A stretch of DNA of 64,000 nt from JAJEEA01 sp965243615 (GCA_965243615.1 CBDEVO010000003.1:2418001-2482000); one strand, 5' to 3'; shown: positions 51,804-61,571, counted from the first letter of the stretch. Translations and numbers: made by a program. The notes: a model not told the origin generated them from the letters alone.

Positions 51804-52619
51804 TCAGGCGCGGCGGCGTTGCTGTTCGAAGGCGAGGTTCACGAGTCGTCGCGTGGTCGCGTAGCAGCGATGGCAGAAGTCGGCGAACGGGGCAAGCTCG
51901 GGCGGAGCCGGCCAGACGCCGGTTTCAGGGGTGATGCGGCCGATTCGCCGTTGGTAGCGGGCCAGGGTGTCGATGTAGGCCCGGCGCTCCTCCTTGGGGA
52001 TCACGAGCGGCGGCAGACCGGCGTTCAGCAAGGGGACGTTGGCGAGCAGGCGAGCCAGCCGGCCGTTGCCGTCCCAGAACGGGTGGATGGACACGAAGCC
52101 GGCGTGGATGCGGGCGTAGGCGGGGGCGGCCTCTCCCGCGTCGTCGGGCCGGAGCCGGGTGGCGTTGACGCAGTCGAGGACCTCGGCCACGAGGGCCGGT
52201 ACGTCTGCCGGTGCGGCGTACTCGACGAAGACTTGGGCGCCGGTGTCGTCCACGGCGTAGGTGCCGTTGGGCTCGACCTTCCAGCTTCCGAGCGGTTTGT
52301 AGATGTCGGCGACGCGCTCGGCCTGCACGCTGCGGTGGAGGGCGAACAGGTCGTCGGCGGTGACGTCGCGGCCGAGCAGGTCGTAGATCCGGGTGATGGC
52401 GGCAGCGTGGCCGATGACCTCCTCGTGGTCCTTGACGGGCTTGCCGGCGACGGTCAGTCCTTCCTCGATGACGAACTTGGTGTCGCCGAGGCTGAGGGAG
52501 TTGCCCTCCAGCGCGGTGGAGTTGTGGGTCCAGGCGTCGCGGATCTGGTTGAGCAGCGACTGCCGGAGGTCCGCGTCGAGGCCGGCGAGGAACCGGAGGG
52601 ACGCCGGACCGGGGGTCAC
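51804..52619 (-). CDS. Fic-domain AMP-transferase with N-terminal inhibitory helix
   Basis: A 271-residue Fic protein. The catalytic motif is His179-PFWDGNGRLAR, intact. An inhibitory motif of the S/T-x3-E-G/N type occurs at Ser34 to Gly39 (STALEG), placing it in the class with the inhibitory helix N-terminal to the Fic fold. GTG 52619 overlaps the sulfatase stop as GTGA, so I prefer it to the GTG at 52649, which starts inside the sulfatase. It would transfer AMP from ATP to protein hydroxyls. Placement at the end of a periplasmic sulfatase operon is unexpected. Confidence 0.85.
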   Translation of the reverse strand: MTPGPASLRFLAGLDADLRQSLLNQIRDAWTHNSTALEGNSLSLGDTKFVIEEGLTVAGKPVKDHEEVIGHAAAITRIYDLLGRDVTADDLFALHRSVQAERVADIYKPLGSWKVEPNGTYAVDDTGAQVFVEYAAPADVPALVAEVLDCVNATRLRPDDAGEAAPAYARIHAGFVSIHPFWDGNGRLARLLANVPLLNAGLPPLVIPKEERRAYIDTLARYQRRIGRITPETGVWPAPPELAPFADFCHRCYATTRRLVNLAFEQQRRRA

Positions 52620-54091
52620 TGGGTGATCCACGCCTGCCGGTGCGGCCACTTGGGTCCGTCCTCGAAGAAGCGCACGCCGCTGCCGATGCGGTCGTGGTCG
52701 CCCAGCTCGGCCCGCGCCCGGTCGGCGAGGGCGGTCAGGCGGTCGACCACGTCGGGGTGGTCGGCCGCGACGTTGCGCGTCTCACCGATGTCGGTCTCGA
52801 GGTTGTAGAGCTCGAGGCTGGTCACCGGCTCGAGCAGCTCGCCGATGAAGGCGCCGGTCTTCGAGAGCAGCCACTCGGAATCGTCGCGGCCCGGCCGGGG
52901 GAACACCAGCTTCCAGGGGCCGCTGCGCACCGCGTCGAGATGGGTCTCGCGGTAGTAGTAGAACGCCTCGTGGGGGCTCGCCGCGCCCGGTTCGCCCAGC
53001 ATCAGCGGGGAGATGTCGCGGCCGTCGAGGGTGCGGTCGGCCGGCAGCACGGCCCCGGCCATGGCGATGAACGTGGGCAGGAGGTCCATGTTGGTGGCGA
53101 TCTCGGCCGTCTCGGCGCCGGCGGGGATGCGCCCGGGCCCCCACATCACGGTGGGGACGCGCATGCCGCCCTCCCAGGTCGTCGCCTTGGCCCCGCGGAG
53201 GGGCCCCGCCGAGCCGGCGTGGGCGGTGATGTTCTCCCGGTAGCGGGGCAGCGCGTGGTTGCTCCAGGGGCCGTTGTCGGACGTGTAGACGACGATGGTG
53301 TTCTCCGCGAGGCCGAGCTCGTCGAGCAGGTCGAGAATCTCGCCGGTGCTCGCGTCGAGCTCCTCGATGACGTCGCCGTAGAGCCCGCGCCGCGAGCCGC
53401 CCTTGAACGGCTCGCTCGCGTCGAGGACGACGTGGGGCATGGTGTGGGCGACGTAGAGGAAGAACGGCTCGTCGCGGTGGCGGCGGATGAACGCGAGCGC
53501 CTCGTCGGTGTAGCGCCGGGTCAGGTCGTGGAGCGGGGCCGACTCCTCGATGCGCTCCTCGTTGCGGTAGACCCAGTGGACCTCGCCGCTGTCGTTGGCC
53601 CCGACGACGCCGAACCAGTAGTCGAAGCCGCGCCGCACCGGGTTCAGCTCGGGCCGGAAGCCGCGCCGCCGCTGCGTGATGTCGGTCTTGCCGATCATCC
53701 CGGTGGCGTAGCCGGCGGCCTGGAGCACCGACGGCAGCAGGATCTCGCGCTCGTGGACGTAGGGGAAGTTGTTCTTCTGGTTGCCGTACTCGGCGACCCG
53801 GATGGGATAGCTGCCGGTGAGCAGTGCGGTGCGGGACGGGCCGCACACCGGCTGCGCGTAGAAGCTCGTGAACCGCATGCCCTCCTGCGCCATGCGGTCG
53901 ATGCGCGGCGTGTCGAAGTCGGTGGCCCCGAACACCCCGAGGTCGCCGTAGCCCTGGTCGTCGGCGAATACGAGGACGAAGTTGGGCCGCGCGGCCTGGG
54001 TCTGGCCGGCGGCCGACGTCGCGAAGGCGCACAGAACGGCGATCAGGAGTAGCGGAGCGCAGGACAACCGGTGCGGAGAATGGCGGCGCAT
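52616..54091 (-). CDS. Exported type I sulfatase, second copy
   Basis: A 491-residue formylglycine-dependent sulfatase with a signal peptide (ending SAAGQTQ). The modification motif is Cys83-Gly-Pro-Ser-Arg87, then LLTGSYPIR; the metal site begins ADDQGYGD, and VYTSDNGPW and GGMRVPTVMWGP are present. ATG 54091 is chosen because the signal peptide starts there and an A/G-rich GGAAGGA lies upstream; the longer frame is unsupported. Two bases separate it from the small membrane gene upstream, and its stop overlaps the Fic gene. Confidence 0.9.
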   Translation of the reverse strand: MRRHSPHRLSCAPLLLIAVLCAFATSAAGQTQAARPNFVLVFADDQGYGDLGVFGATDFDTPRIDRMAQEGMRFTSFYAQPVCGPSRTALLTGSYPIRVAEYGNQKNNFPYVHEREILLPSVLQAAGYATGMIGKTDITQRRRGFRPELNPVRRGFDYWFGVVGANDSGEVHWVYRNEERIEESAPLHDLTRRYTDEALAFIRRHRDEPFFLYVAHTMPHVVLDASEPFKGGSRRGLYGDVIEELDASTGEILDLLDELGLAENTIVVYTSDNGPWSNHALPRYRENITAHAGSAGPLRGAKATTWEGGMRVPTVMWGPGRIPAGAETAEIATNMDLLPTFIAMAGAVLPADRTLDGRDISPLMLGEPGAASPHEAFYYYRETHLDAVRSGPWKLVFPRPGRDDSEWLLSKTGAFIGELLEPVTSLELYNLETDIGETRNVAADHPDVVDRLTALADRARAELGDHDRIGSGVRFFEDGPKWPHRQAWITQ

Positions 54092-54093
54092 TT

Positions 54094-54312
54094 TCAGTCC
54101 TTCCTGGCGTCGTATCGGTCGCGCATGAACCGGCGCTTCAGGACCGCGAGCGTGACGAAGACCCAGAACAGCAATGCGCCCGTCAGCACCCCGGGTGGGA
54201 GCAGCATCTGCCCGTCGCGGGTGGTGACGATGGCGCCCGCCTGATATAGCAGGAGGGCGCCGATCGTCAGCCAGAGCAGCCACCGGCGCCGCGTGCCGCC
54301 GGCCCGGAGCAT
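54094..54312 (-). CDS. Small membrane protein between PQQ-propeller and sulfatase genes
   Basis: A 72-residue protein with two hydrophobic segments (about residues 12-28 and 40-57), a Thr-Thr-Arg turn between them and a basic C-terminus (KRRFMRDRYDARKD). Its ATG overlaps the propeller gene's stop by one base (TGATG) and it ends two bases before the sulfatase start, so it is clearly part of the operon. Possibly a membrane anchor for the propeller or sulfatase; function unknown. Confidence 0.65.
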   Translation of the reverse strand: MLRAGGTRRRWLLWLTIGALLLYQAGAIVTTRDGQMLLPPGVLTGALLFWVFVTLAVLKRRFMRDRYDARKD

Positions 54313-55664
54313 CACTCCTTCCGGATGCTGTACAGCTTCGACTGCGTGCGGATGAGCAGCCGGTCGCCAGCGATGGCCGGCGACGCCAGGGCGAGCTCGC
54401 CGAGGCTGTTCACCCCCATGACCTCGAACTCGCGACCGGCCCGGATCACGTAGGTGTCGCCCTGCTCGCTCAGCGCGAAGATCTTCCCGTTGTAGGCCCA
54501 GGGCGACGACGTGAAGCTGGCCGCGACCCGAATCCGCTGGCGGCCGTAGACCGGCTCGCCGGTCCTCGCGTCGTAGGCCTCGAAGAAGCCGCGGTCGAGC
54601 AGGCTGTAGTAGATGTCGCCGTAGATCAGCGGCGACGTGTTGTAGTTGCCCGCCCGCGGCTGGTACCACGCCACGTACTCGTTCGAGCTCTCACCCTCCG
54701 CGAGGGTGATGTCCCCGCTCGCCCCGGGCCGGATGGCGTAGGCGGGCCGGTGCTCGTCCCGGAAATAGCCCGAGTTGACGTACACCATGCCGTGGCTCGA
54801 GAACGGGGTGGCGATGGCCGCCCACGACATCCGGCCGTCCATCTCCCAGAGCAGGTTCCCGTCGAGGTCGTAGGAGCGGATGCGGTTCACCGCCGACGTC
54901 ACGATCTCGGTCCGTCCCTCGTGCTCCCAGACGTAGGGGCTCGACCAGCTCGAGACCTCGTCGCGCTCCGTGCGCCAGAGCTCGGCGCCGGTGCGCTTGT
55001 CGAGGGCCGCGATCCAGGACTCCTCCTCGTTGTCGTACACGATGATCACCATGTCCTCGTGCACGATCGGCGACGAGGCCGACCCCCAGTCCGATCGCGT
55101 GTGCCGGTCGGGTATCTCGAGCCGCCACACCTCGTTGCCGTCCATGTCGAACGTGTAGAGGCCGAGCTCGCCGAAGCGCACGTAGACGCGCTCGCCGTCG
55201 GTGGCGGGGGTCTCCGAGGCGTACGAGTTCTTCATGTGCCGCGGGAAGGCGGGGCGTCCGGTCCGGACCGAGCGCCGCCAGAGCACCTCGCCGGTCTCGA
55301 GGCTCACGCAGTAGACCAGCCAGTCGTGCTCCAGGGGCACCGGATCAGGCCTCCCGCGCGGGGCGTAGAGTCCGGGCTTGGGCAGCTCGAAGTCCCCCTC
55401 GGCGGTGACGGTGGTGAGGAAGACCCGGTCTCCCCAGACCACCGGGCTCGACCAGCCCAGGCCGGGGATGTCGGTGACCCACTCGACGTTCTCGGTCTCG
55501 CTCCACCGCTCGGGCAAGTCGGGGTTGTCGGCGACCGCCGCGTTCATCGTCGGCCCGCGGAACTGCGGCCAGTTGTCGTTCCCGGCCGCCGGCGGGGCGG
55601 CCGCGAGGGCGAGGCAGAGGGCGAGTGCGCATCCCGTCGTCGAGAGTCTCATCGTCGTGTCCAT
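54312..55664 (-). CDS. Exported PQQ-like beta-propeller protein
   Basis: A 450-residue protein with a signal peptide (ending PPAAGNDN) and a WPQFRGPTMN opening, followed by propeller blades with recurrent AxDxxTGxxxWR motifs (ETGEVLWRR, RTGAELWRT, DLDGNLLWEM). It lacks obvious PQQ-dehydrogenase catalytic residues, so it is probably a binding or scaffold protein of the PQQ-like repeat family. ATG 55664 gives the best signal peptide; ATG 55652 is an alternative. First gene of a four-gene coupled operon ending in the Fic gene. Confidence 0.85.
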   Translation of the reverse strand: MDTTMRLSTTGCALALCLALAAAPPAAGNDNWPQFRGPTMNAAVADNPDLPERWSETENVEWVTDIPGLGWSSPVVWGDRVFLTTVTAEGDFELPKPGLYAPRGRPDPVPLEHDWLVYCVSLETGEVLWRRSVRTGRPAFPRHMKNSYASETPATDGERVYVRFGELGLYTFDMDGNEVWRLEIPDRHTRSDWGSASSPIVHEDMVIIVYDNEEESWIAALDKRTGAELWRTERDEVSSWSSPYVWEHEGRTEIVTSAVNRIRSYDLDGNLLWEMDGRMSWAAIATPFSSHGMVYVNSGYFRDEHRPAYAIRPGASGDITLAEGESSNEYVAWYQPRAGNYNTSPLIYGDIYYSLLDRGFFEAYDARTGEPVYGRQRIRVAASFTSSPWAYNGKIFALSEQGDTYVIRAGREFEVMGVNSLGELALASPAIAGDRLLIRTQSKLYSIRKE

Positions 55665-55737
55665 CTGATGGGCCCGCCCGCGGGCGCCGCCCGGCGTCGC
55701 GGGCGGGCGGGGTTGGTTCGGGCCGCCGCCGTTTCGG

Positions 55738-56307
55738 CTACTGGCCGGGGAGCATGATGTGGGCGGCCGACATGCCCGCCTCCATGATCCAGGTGCCGGC
55801 CTGCGTGTAGCTGCCCGCATCGGGCAGGCCCAGCGACTCGGCCGTCGCGAAGGGCACCGCGACCGTCGTGTGCAGGTTGGCCGACTCGGCGTCCGCGCCG
55901 TTCAGCGAGTAGTAGACCGAGCCGAACTCCGAGACCTCGCGCGAGCCGTCGGCCTCGGCCGCGTCCCGCGTCTCCCGCAGCTCGTCGGCGCTCATGTCCG
56001 ACATGGCCCAGGCCCGGTTCTGCTGGACGCGGGCGAGGTTGCCCTCGCTCGTGCACTGCACCGCGAACTCGCGGCTCGGCTCGTCCGACCGGTCCCAGCA
56101 GATGAGCCCGTTCGAGCCCTCGCGCAGCACCGTCTCCGCGCCGTCGGGGGCGAGCCGGAGCACGGTGGCGTTGGCCCGCAGGGCGGCCGGCGCCGCCATG
56201 GTGGCCTTGGCGATCTCTTCTTCGACGGTCTGGGCCGGTGTCGCCGACGGCGCCGCCAGCAGGGCCGCCCCGGCGAGGGCGATTGCGGCGATCTGGGTCT
56301 TGCGCAT
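55738..56307 (-). CDS. Exported protein of unknown function
   Basis: A 189-residue secreted protein: signal peptide ending TPAQTVEEE, then a soluble domain with CWDRSDEP and QCTSEGN, each holding one cysteine, perhaps a disulfide, and a C-terminus ending GTWIMEAGMSAAHIMLPG. I do not recognise the family. ATG 56307 follows GGGAG by about seven bases. Separated from the propeller gene by 73 bases on the same strand, it may be co-transcribed with it. Confidence 0.6.
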   Translation of the reverse strand: MRKTQIAAIALAGAALLAAPSATPAQTVEEEIAKATMAAPAALRANATVLRLAPDGAETVLREGSNGLICWDRSDEPSREFAVQCTSEGNLARVQQNRAWAMSDMSADELRETRDAAEADGSREVSEFGSVYYSLNGADAESANLHTTVAVPFATAESLGLPDAGSYTQAGTWIMEAGMSAAHIMLPGQ

Positions 56308-56526
56308 GACTGTTGCTCCCTTCGGTACTTGGTGGGCCGGACGGGCCGCGGGGTGCGGCCGGCGCCGGCATCGCGCCCACATGTGGGGCGTCCGCATTCT
56401 AGCAGTCCGCGGGGGACGGTGTAGACCGCGGGCAGCGGTCGGGGAGCGAGGCTGGGAGGTGGAGCAGCCGGCTCCGGCGGCCTGCACCGCCGGCGCCGGC
56501 CGGCAAGAGGCGCCCCGCAGGGCGCG

Positions 56527-56977
56527 TCAGTAGTCGTCGGAAGCCACGAGCGTCGAGACCAGAGCCGCCCACAGCCCGGCCGAAACGCCGTACCCGATCC
56601 AGGCGGCCTTCACCCGCTTGCCCTTGGCGGCACGCACGTAGCCGGTCGTGTAGCAGCCCATGTCGTCCCGCGAGATGCCGGACAGCGCATCTGCCGGCGG
56701 GGTGGGGTCGCCGGTATGCGCCACGATCGGCATGATCGGGACGAAGAACGGCGTCAGCAGGAGCCCTCCGGCGAACCACCCGCCGGAGCCCTGACGAGTG
56801 CGGCCGTCCTGCTCGCCCTGCCGGGCGGCGACCTGGCAATCCGTCTTGCTGTCCGCGGACGAGAGTCATGCGGGCGGCGTGCCGGGTCGCCGACTGCAGG
56901 ATCGGCCCCGGCTCCGTGGCGTGGAGCGAGCTGGCGACGCACCCCAGGATGGTGAGGATAGCTAGCGGTTTTCTCAT
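56527..56977 (-). pseudogene. Small exported membrane protein, apparently frameshifted
   Basis: One frame starts at ATG 56977 with a good signal peptide (MRKPLAILTILGCVASSLHA) and RBS-like GGAAGGG, and reads through TRHAARMT; the other frame, open from 56866 downstream, holds SKTDCQVAARQGEQDGR, a transmembrane stretch (GWFAGGLLLTPFFVPIMPIV) and the end AALVSTLVASDDY. Joined near 56855-56866 they make a coherent protein of about 150 residues of the small acidobacterial type with a Cys-containing soluble part and a membrane helix. A one-base indel or assembly error is the simplest reading. Confidence 0.5.
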
Positions 56978-57295
56978 CGAGTGGTTTCCCTTCCTGTCTG
57001 CCGCGAGTGGCTGGAGGTGGGTTGGGGGTGGGGCGGTGTCCGGCGTTCGCCGGCACACCGCCTATCCACCGCCGCCGAGTCACCTTCCGCAGCGTAGACA
57101 GCGTGCGTGTCAGAACCTGTCAGTGTCTCCCTGAGGAACACCGGTGGGCGTTGCAGGACTGCCACCTGCCCGGGAGGTGGGTGTCGGCGCCGAGGTCGGC
57201 AGACACCGGCACGAAAGGGCGGGCGCGCGGACGAAGGCAGTGATGTCGGGTACGGGGGGTTGCGGAGGGAACGTCGTTCGAGACGCCCGAGAGGG
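56978..57295. other. Intergenic region without recognised features
   Basis: These 318 bases lie between two minus-strand genes. Overlapping short frames on both strands have no start signals or family content. It should contain the promoter of the frameshifted gene; no clear hexamers were found. Confidence 0.5.
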
Positions 57296-58327
57296 TCAGA
57301 GTAGCGAGCCCTGGCGGGGCGGGGCGCCGCCGTCCGGGCGCACGTGCGGGAGGCGGCGCTGCCCGCGGGACGGTGCGGGCCCGTCGTCGCGGCGGTGGGC
57401 CTCGTGGGCGCGGGCCGCCATGTCGGCGACCAGTTCGACGAGGGCGGAGGGCTCGACCGCGCGGGCGGCGCCGGCGAATCCGACGATCCAGCGGGCGACC
57501 TCCTCGAGGTGCGACAGGCTGACGCGGTACTCCAGGCCGCCGTTGCCGAGGCGGACGACCTGCTGGTCCGGATGGTGCGTGCTTTCCTCCAGCAGGGCGG
57601 CGAGGGCGGCGTCGAAGTGGATGACGACGTCGTAGACGGTCCGGCCGTGGTAGATGCCCCAACTGTGCTTGAGGAACTCGCCGAGGTCGAAGTCCGGCGG
57701 CGCGAACCGGCCGTCGAGGACATCGGCGTCGGCGATTCGGTCGAGACGGAAGGCCCGCAGCTCCTTGCGCTCGTGGCAGTGCCCGACCAGGTACCAGGCG
57801 TTCTCGCGGTGGAAGACGCTGTACGGATCGACGCCGCGGCGCATGGTGCTGCCGCTCCACAGGGAGCGGTAGTGCAGCGACACCGGGGTCCGGTCGCGGA
57901 CCGCGCCGTTCAGCAGCAGGAGGAGACCGTCCTTGATGTCGCCCGACTTCTCCGGCCCCGTCAGGGCGAGTCCGCTCGGCGTCTCCTCGATCTGGCGCGT
58001 GGCCGCGCTCAGCTTGTCGCCGAGCCGGTCGATGGCCGAGGCCACGTCCGGGGCCGTGCGGAGCGCCGGATTGTCGAGGGCCAGCGTCAGGATGGCCCGC
58101 TCGGTGGCGGTCAGGGGCAGGAGGCGCATGGTCGCGCCTTCGACGAGCCGGTAGCGGCCTTCGTCGTCGGTGGTGACGGGAATGGCATACGTGCTCGACA
58201 GGTCCGCGAGGTCGCGGTACGCGGTGCGGAGGGAGATGGCGAAGTGCTCGGCAATCTCCTCGGGCCGCCAGCCGCGCCCGCCGCCGAGGCGCTGCACGAG
58301 CAGATAGAGGCGGACTGATCTCTTCAT
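57296..58327 (-). CDS. WYL-domain transcriptional regulator
   Basis: A 343-residue regulator. The N-terminus is an HTH of the DeoR-like type (RPEEIAEHFAISLRTAYRDLADL), followed by a WYL domain (about residues 135-220) with HYRSLWSGSTMRRGVDPYSV and WYLVGHCHERKELRAFRLDRI, and the WCX-like C-terminal domain. WYL regulators bind nucleic-acid or nucleotide ligands and often control DNA repair or defence genes. ATG 58327 starts the family consensus; the upstream 26 codons are unsupported. Confidence 0.88.
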   Translation of the reverse strand: MKRSVRLYLLVQRLGGGRGWRPEEIAEHFAISLRTAYRDLADLSSTYAIPVTTDDEGRYRLVEGATMRLLPLTATERAILTLALDNPALRTAPDVASAIDRLGDKLSAATRQIEETPSGLALTGPEKSGDIKDGLLLLLNGAVRDRTPVSLHYRSLWSGSTMRRGVDPYSVFHRENAWYLVGHCHERKELRAFRLDRIADADVLDGRFAPPDFDLGEFLKHSWGIYHGRTVYDVVIHFDAALAALLEESTHHPDQQVVRLGNGGLEYRVSLSHLEEVARWIVGFAGAARAVEPSALVELVADMAARAHEAHRRDDGPAPSRGQRRLPHVRPDGGAPPRQGSLL

Positions 58328-58464
58328 GGTCGACCCTGCGGCGGAACTGCCCGGCGAACTGTCCGTGGCGGCTCCTCCTGGGACCGGATCATTCGGCGCC
58401 AAGCGCCAACGCCCGACGTCGGGTCGGCGGTGCCGGCCCCGGCGGGTCGAGGAGCCGTCGTCGT

Positions 58465-58851
58465 TCAGCCCGCGGCGTCGTCGAGGTCCTCCAGCGTCGA
58501 CAGGATGCCGCCGAGGGCGTGGGCTGCGAATCCCGTGAGCAGGAAGAGCATTCCGAGCGCGAAGCCTTCCGCCCGGGCGAGCTCGACGTTCATGACGTTG
58601 CCGGCCAGGAACGCGGGGAGCAGGATGACGACATAGGCGAACGTGCGGAGCCCGGGCCGTCGACGGACGTTCATCACGCTGAACCTGCCGTCACCCACCA
58701 CGATGGACGCCGCCAGGGCCAGAGCGCCGGCGGCCAGGCCGTTCAGGCTGGCGAGCGTCCAGGGTGCTCCGAGGAACTGTCCGATCGCGACGGCGACGAG
58801 CACACCGGTTGCGACGCCTGTGCCGACCGACTTCGTGGTGAGTACCTGCAT
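58465..58851 (-). CDS. Four-helix membrane protein, function unknown
   Basis: A 128-residue protein with hydrophobic segments at about residues 8-25, 33-52, 68-84 and 96-113, and an acidic C-terminus (LEDLDDAAG). No motif is recognised. It lies upstream of the WYL regulator on the same strand with a 137-base gap. Coding is supported by the membrane pattern and strong amphipathic loops. Confidence 0.5.
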   Translation of the reverse strand: MQVLTTKSVGTGVATGVLVAVAIGQFLGAPWTLASLNGLAAGALALAASIVVGDGRFSVMNVRRRPGLRTFAYVVILLPAFLAGNVMNVELARAEGFALGMLFLLTGFAAHALGGILSTLEDLDDAAG

Positions 58852-59141
58852 TGCTCGAGACCTCCCGATTCCAATCGTGGGCGATGCGGATCAATCTCCG
58901 GTCTGCCGCTCGGCGACTGGTCGTGGTGCGAGGCGACGCGGCCCCGACCGTTCGCGCGGGTTGACGGCGAACGGACAACCATGCGTCCGCCTGGCAATTG
59001 CGCTATCATGGCACGGATCCGAGCGGCCGCCTTGCGCCATTATCGTGTCTCCAGCAATCGGGCGGACGCGACGAAGCGCTCTCGAAACTGGAGCCCGTGC
59101 CGTTCTCGGCACGGTTTCCGTTGAACATGACCAGGAATACG

Positions 59142-61559
59142 ATGCGCACCTGCCTTGTATTCGTCGGTGCCGGAACGCTGTTGCTGCTGACGGGCGGCGC
59201 GACCGCCGGGGCGGCCGCCGGGGGCGAGTCGGCCGGGCCCGTCGAGCCGGCCGTCGTGCGCCAGGCGCCCACGGAGGCCTCTGATTCGGTCGAGGCATCC
59301 CGCACCGTGCGGCGCTATTGCGTCGCCTGCCACAACGCTCGTCTCCTCACCGCCGGGCTGGCCCTCGACGACGTCGACCTGACGCGGGTCGGGGACCACG
59401 CCGAGCTGTGGGAGAACGTGGTCCGGAAGCTGCGCGCCGGGCTCATGCCCCCGGCGGGCCGACCGCGTCCCGACGAGGCGACCTACGACCGCGTGGCGAC
59501 GTGGCTCGAGACCGAGCTCGACGCCGCGGCGGCGGCCTCGCCGAACCCCGGCCGCACGCAGACCTTCCACCGGCTCAACCGCGCCGAGTACCGGAACGCG
59601 GTGCGCGACGTGCTCGGCATCACCGTCGACGTCGAGGAGCTCCTGCCCGCGGACAGCGCGAGCTACGGGTTCGACAACATCGCCGGGGTCCTGCGCGTCT
59701 CCGAGTCGCTCATGGAGCGCTACCTGACCGCGGCCCGGCGCATCGGCCGCGCCGCCGTGGGCACGACCCCGCCGACGGCGGTGGCCCGCACCTATACCGT
59801 CTCGCCGGCCCTGCCGCAGGACGATCACGTCGAGGGCCTGCCCTACGGCACTCGCGGCGGCACGCTGATCACCCATCGGTTCCCGCTCGACGCGGAGTAC
59901 GTGTTGCGGGTCGACGTGTCGCGGGTGTCGGGCGGGGCGCAGCTCGAGGTGACCATCGACGGCGAGCGGGTCGAGCTGTTCCGCATGCTGCAGGGGCTGC
60001 CGTCGCTCGACATCGACGGGAACGAGGTCGGCGACAACCTCGAGGTGCGGCTGCCCGTTGCGGCCGGCCCCCGCGAGATCGGGGTCGCGTTCCTCAAGAC
60101 GCCGGCCCTGCTGTCGGAGACGCCGCGCCGGCTCTTCCTGAACCCGACGGTGAGCCGCCGCGAGCTGCCGTACCTGCGCAGCCTCACCGTCACCGGGCCG
60201 TTCGACGTGACCGGCCCCGGCGACACGCCGGCCCGCCAGCGCCTCTTCGTGTGCCGGCCCGCGGCCGCCGGCGAGGAGGCGACCTGCGCCGACACCATTC
60301 TCGGCGCCCTCGCCCGGCGGGCGTGGCGCCGGCCCGTCGACGACGCCGACCTCGAGATCCTGCGCATCGCCTACGCGGCGGGGCGCGAGGGCGGCGGCTT
60401 CGAGGCGGGCATCGAGCGCGCTCTGCAGCAGTTGCTGGTCAGCCCCGAGTTCCTGTTCCGGGTCGAGGCCGACCCCGCTGACGCCCCGGCCGCCGCCGTC
60501 AACTACCGCATCGGCGACCTCGAGCTGGCGTCGCGGCTGTCGTTCTTCCTCTGGAGCAGCGTGCCCGACGACGAGCTGCTCGACGCGGCGGCCGGCGGCA
60601 CGCTGTCCGACCCCGCCGAGCTGGGGCGGCAGGTGCGCCGGATGCTCGCCGACGAGCGCGCCCGCGCCCTGACCGACAACTTCGTTGGCCAGTGGCTGCA
60701 GCTCAGGAACCTGGAGGCGGCGCGGCCGTCGCAGGTGCTCTTCGCCGACTTCGACGACGGGCTGCGGCGGGCGTTCCGCCGCGAGACCGAGCTGTTCTTC
60801 GAGAGCGTCGTGCGCGAGGACCGCAGCGTCCTCGACCTGCTCGACACCGACTACACCTTCGTCAACGACAGGCTCGCGCGGCACTACGGCATTCCGCACG
60901 TGCAGGGCAGCCACTTCCGGCGGGTGGCGGTGAGCGGGCACCGGGGCGGGCTGCTCGGGCAGGGCAGCATCCTGACCATCACGTCGCACCCGGTGCGGAC
61001 GTCGCCGGTGTTCCGCGGCAGGTGGATACTGACCAACATCCTCGGCACGCCGCCCCCCGACCCGCCCCCCAACGTGCCGGCGCTGCCGGACCGGGCGGGG
61101 GCCTACGCCGACCGCACGCCGTCGATGCGCGAGCGGATGGCCGCGCACCGCGACAACCCCGCGTGCGCGAGCTGCCATGCGATGATCGACCCGCTCGGCT
61201 TCGGGCTCGAGCGCTTCGACCCCGTCGGCCGGCTGCGCGACGTCGACGAGCAGCACCTGCCGATCGACGCGTCGGGGGTGCTCCCGGACGGGACGCCGTT
61301 CGACGATGTCGCCGAGCTCAAGACGGCGCTCCTCGCGCGGCCCGACCGGTTCGTGGGCACTCTGACCGAGAAGCTGCTGACCTATGCGCTGGGCCGGGGG
61401 CTGGAGCCCTACGACATGCCGGCGGTGCGGCGGATCGTGAGTCGGGCGGCGGAGCAGGACTACCGCCTGTCGGCGGTCGTTCTCGGCATCGTCGAGAGCC
61501 TGCCGTTCCGCGAGCGGCGCACGGCGGCACCGGAGGCGCCGCTGGCCGCGGCGCGCTGA
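59142..61559 (+). CDS. DUF1592-type multidomain cytochrome-like protein, copy 2
   Basis: An 805-residue paralogue of the copy at 46.5 kb with the same domain order. Haem-like motifs are Cys60-Val-Ala-Cys63-His64 and Cys675-Ala-Ser-Cys678-His679. Matching blocks include HRLNRAEYRNAVRDVLGI, ELASRLSFFLWSSVPDDELL and FVNDRLARHYGIPHV. ATG 59142 is preferred because AGGA precedes it by five bases and a signal peptide follows; ATG 59127 has no Shine-Dalgarno. Its DUF1552 partner lies 144 bases downstream, not overlapping as in copy 1. Exported. Confidence 0.92.
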   Translation: MRTCLVFVGAGTLLLLTGGATAGAAAGGESAGPVEPAVVRQAPTEASDSVEASRTVRRYCVACHNARLLTAGLALDDVDLTRVGDHAELWENVVRKLRAGLMPPAGRPRPDEATYDRVATWLETELDAAAAASPNPGRTQTFHRLNRAEYRNAVRDVLGITVDVEELLPADSASYGFDNIAGVLRVSESLMERYLTAARRIGRAAVGTTPPTAVARTYTVSPALPQDDHVEGLPYGTRGGTLITHRFPLDAEYVLRVDVSRVSGGAQLEVTIDGERVELFRMLQGLPSLDIDGNEVGDNLEVRLPVAAGPREIGVAFLKTPALLSETPRRLFLNPTVSRRELPYLRSLTVTGPFDVTGPGDTPARQRLFVCRPAAAGEEATCADTILGALARRAWRRPVDDADLEILRIAYAAGREGGGFEAGIERALQQLLVSPEFLFRVEADPADAPAAAVNYRIGDLELASRLSFFLWSSVPDDELLDAAAGGTLSDPAELGRQVRRMLADERARALTDNFVGQWLQLRNLEAARPSQVLFADFDDGLRRAFRRETELFFESVVREDRSVLDLLDTDYTFVNDRLARHYGIPHVQGSHFRRVAVSGHRGGLLGQGSILTITSHPVRTSPVFRGRWILTNILGTPPPDPPPNVPALPDRAGAYADRTPSMRERMAAHRDNPACASCHAMIDPLGFGLERFDPVGRLRDVDEQHLPIDASGVLPDGTPFDDVAELKTALLARPDRFVGTLTEKLLTYALGRGLEPYDMPAVRRIVSRAAEQDYRLSAVVLGIVESLPFRERRTAAPEAPLAAAR

Positions 61560-61571
61560 CGGCGAACCGGC

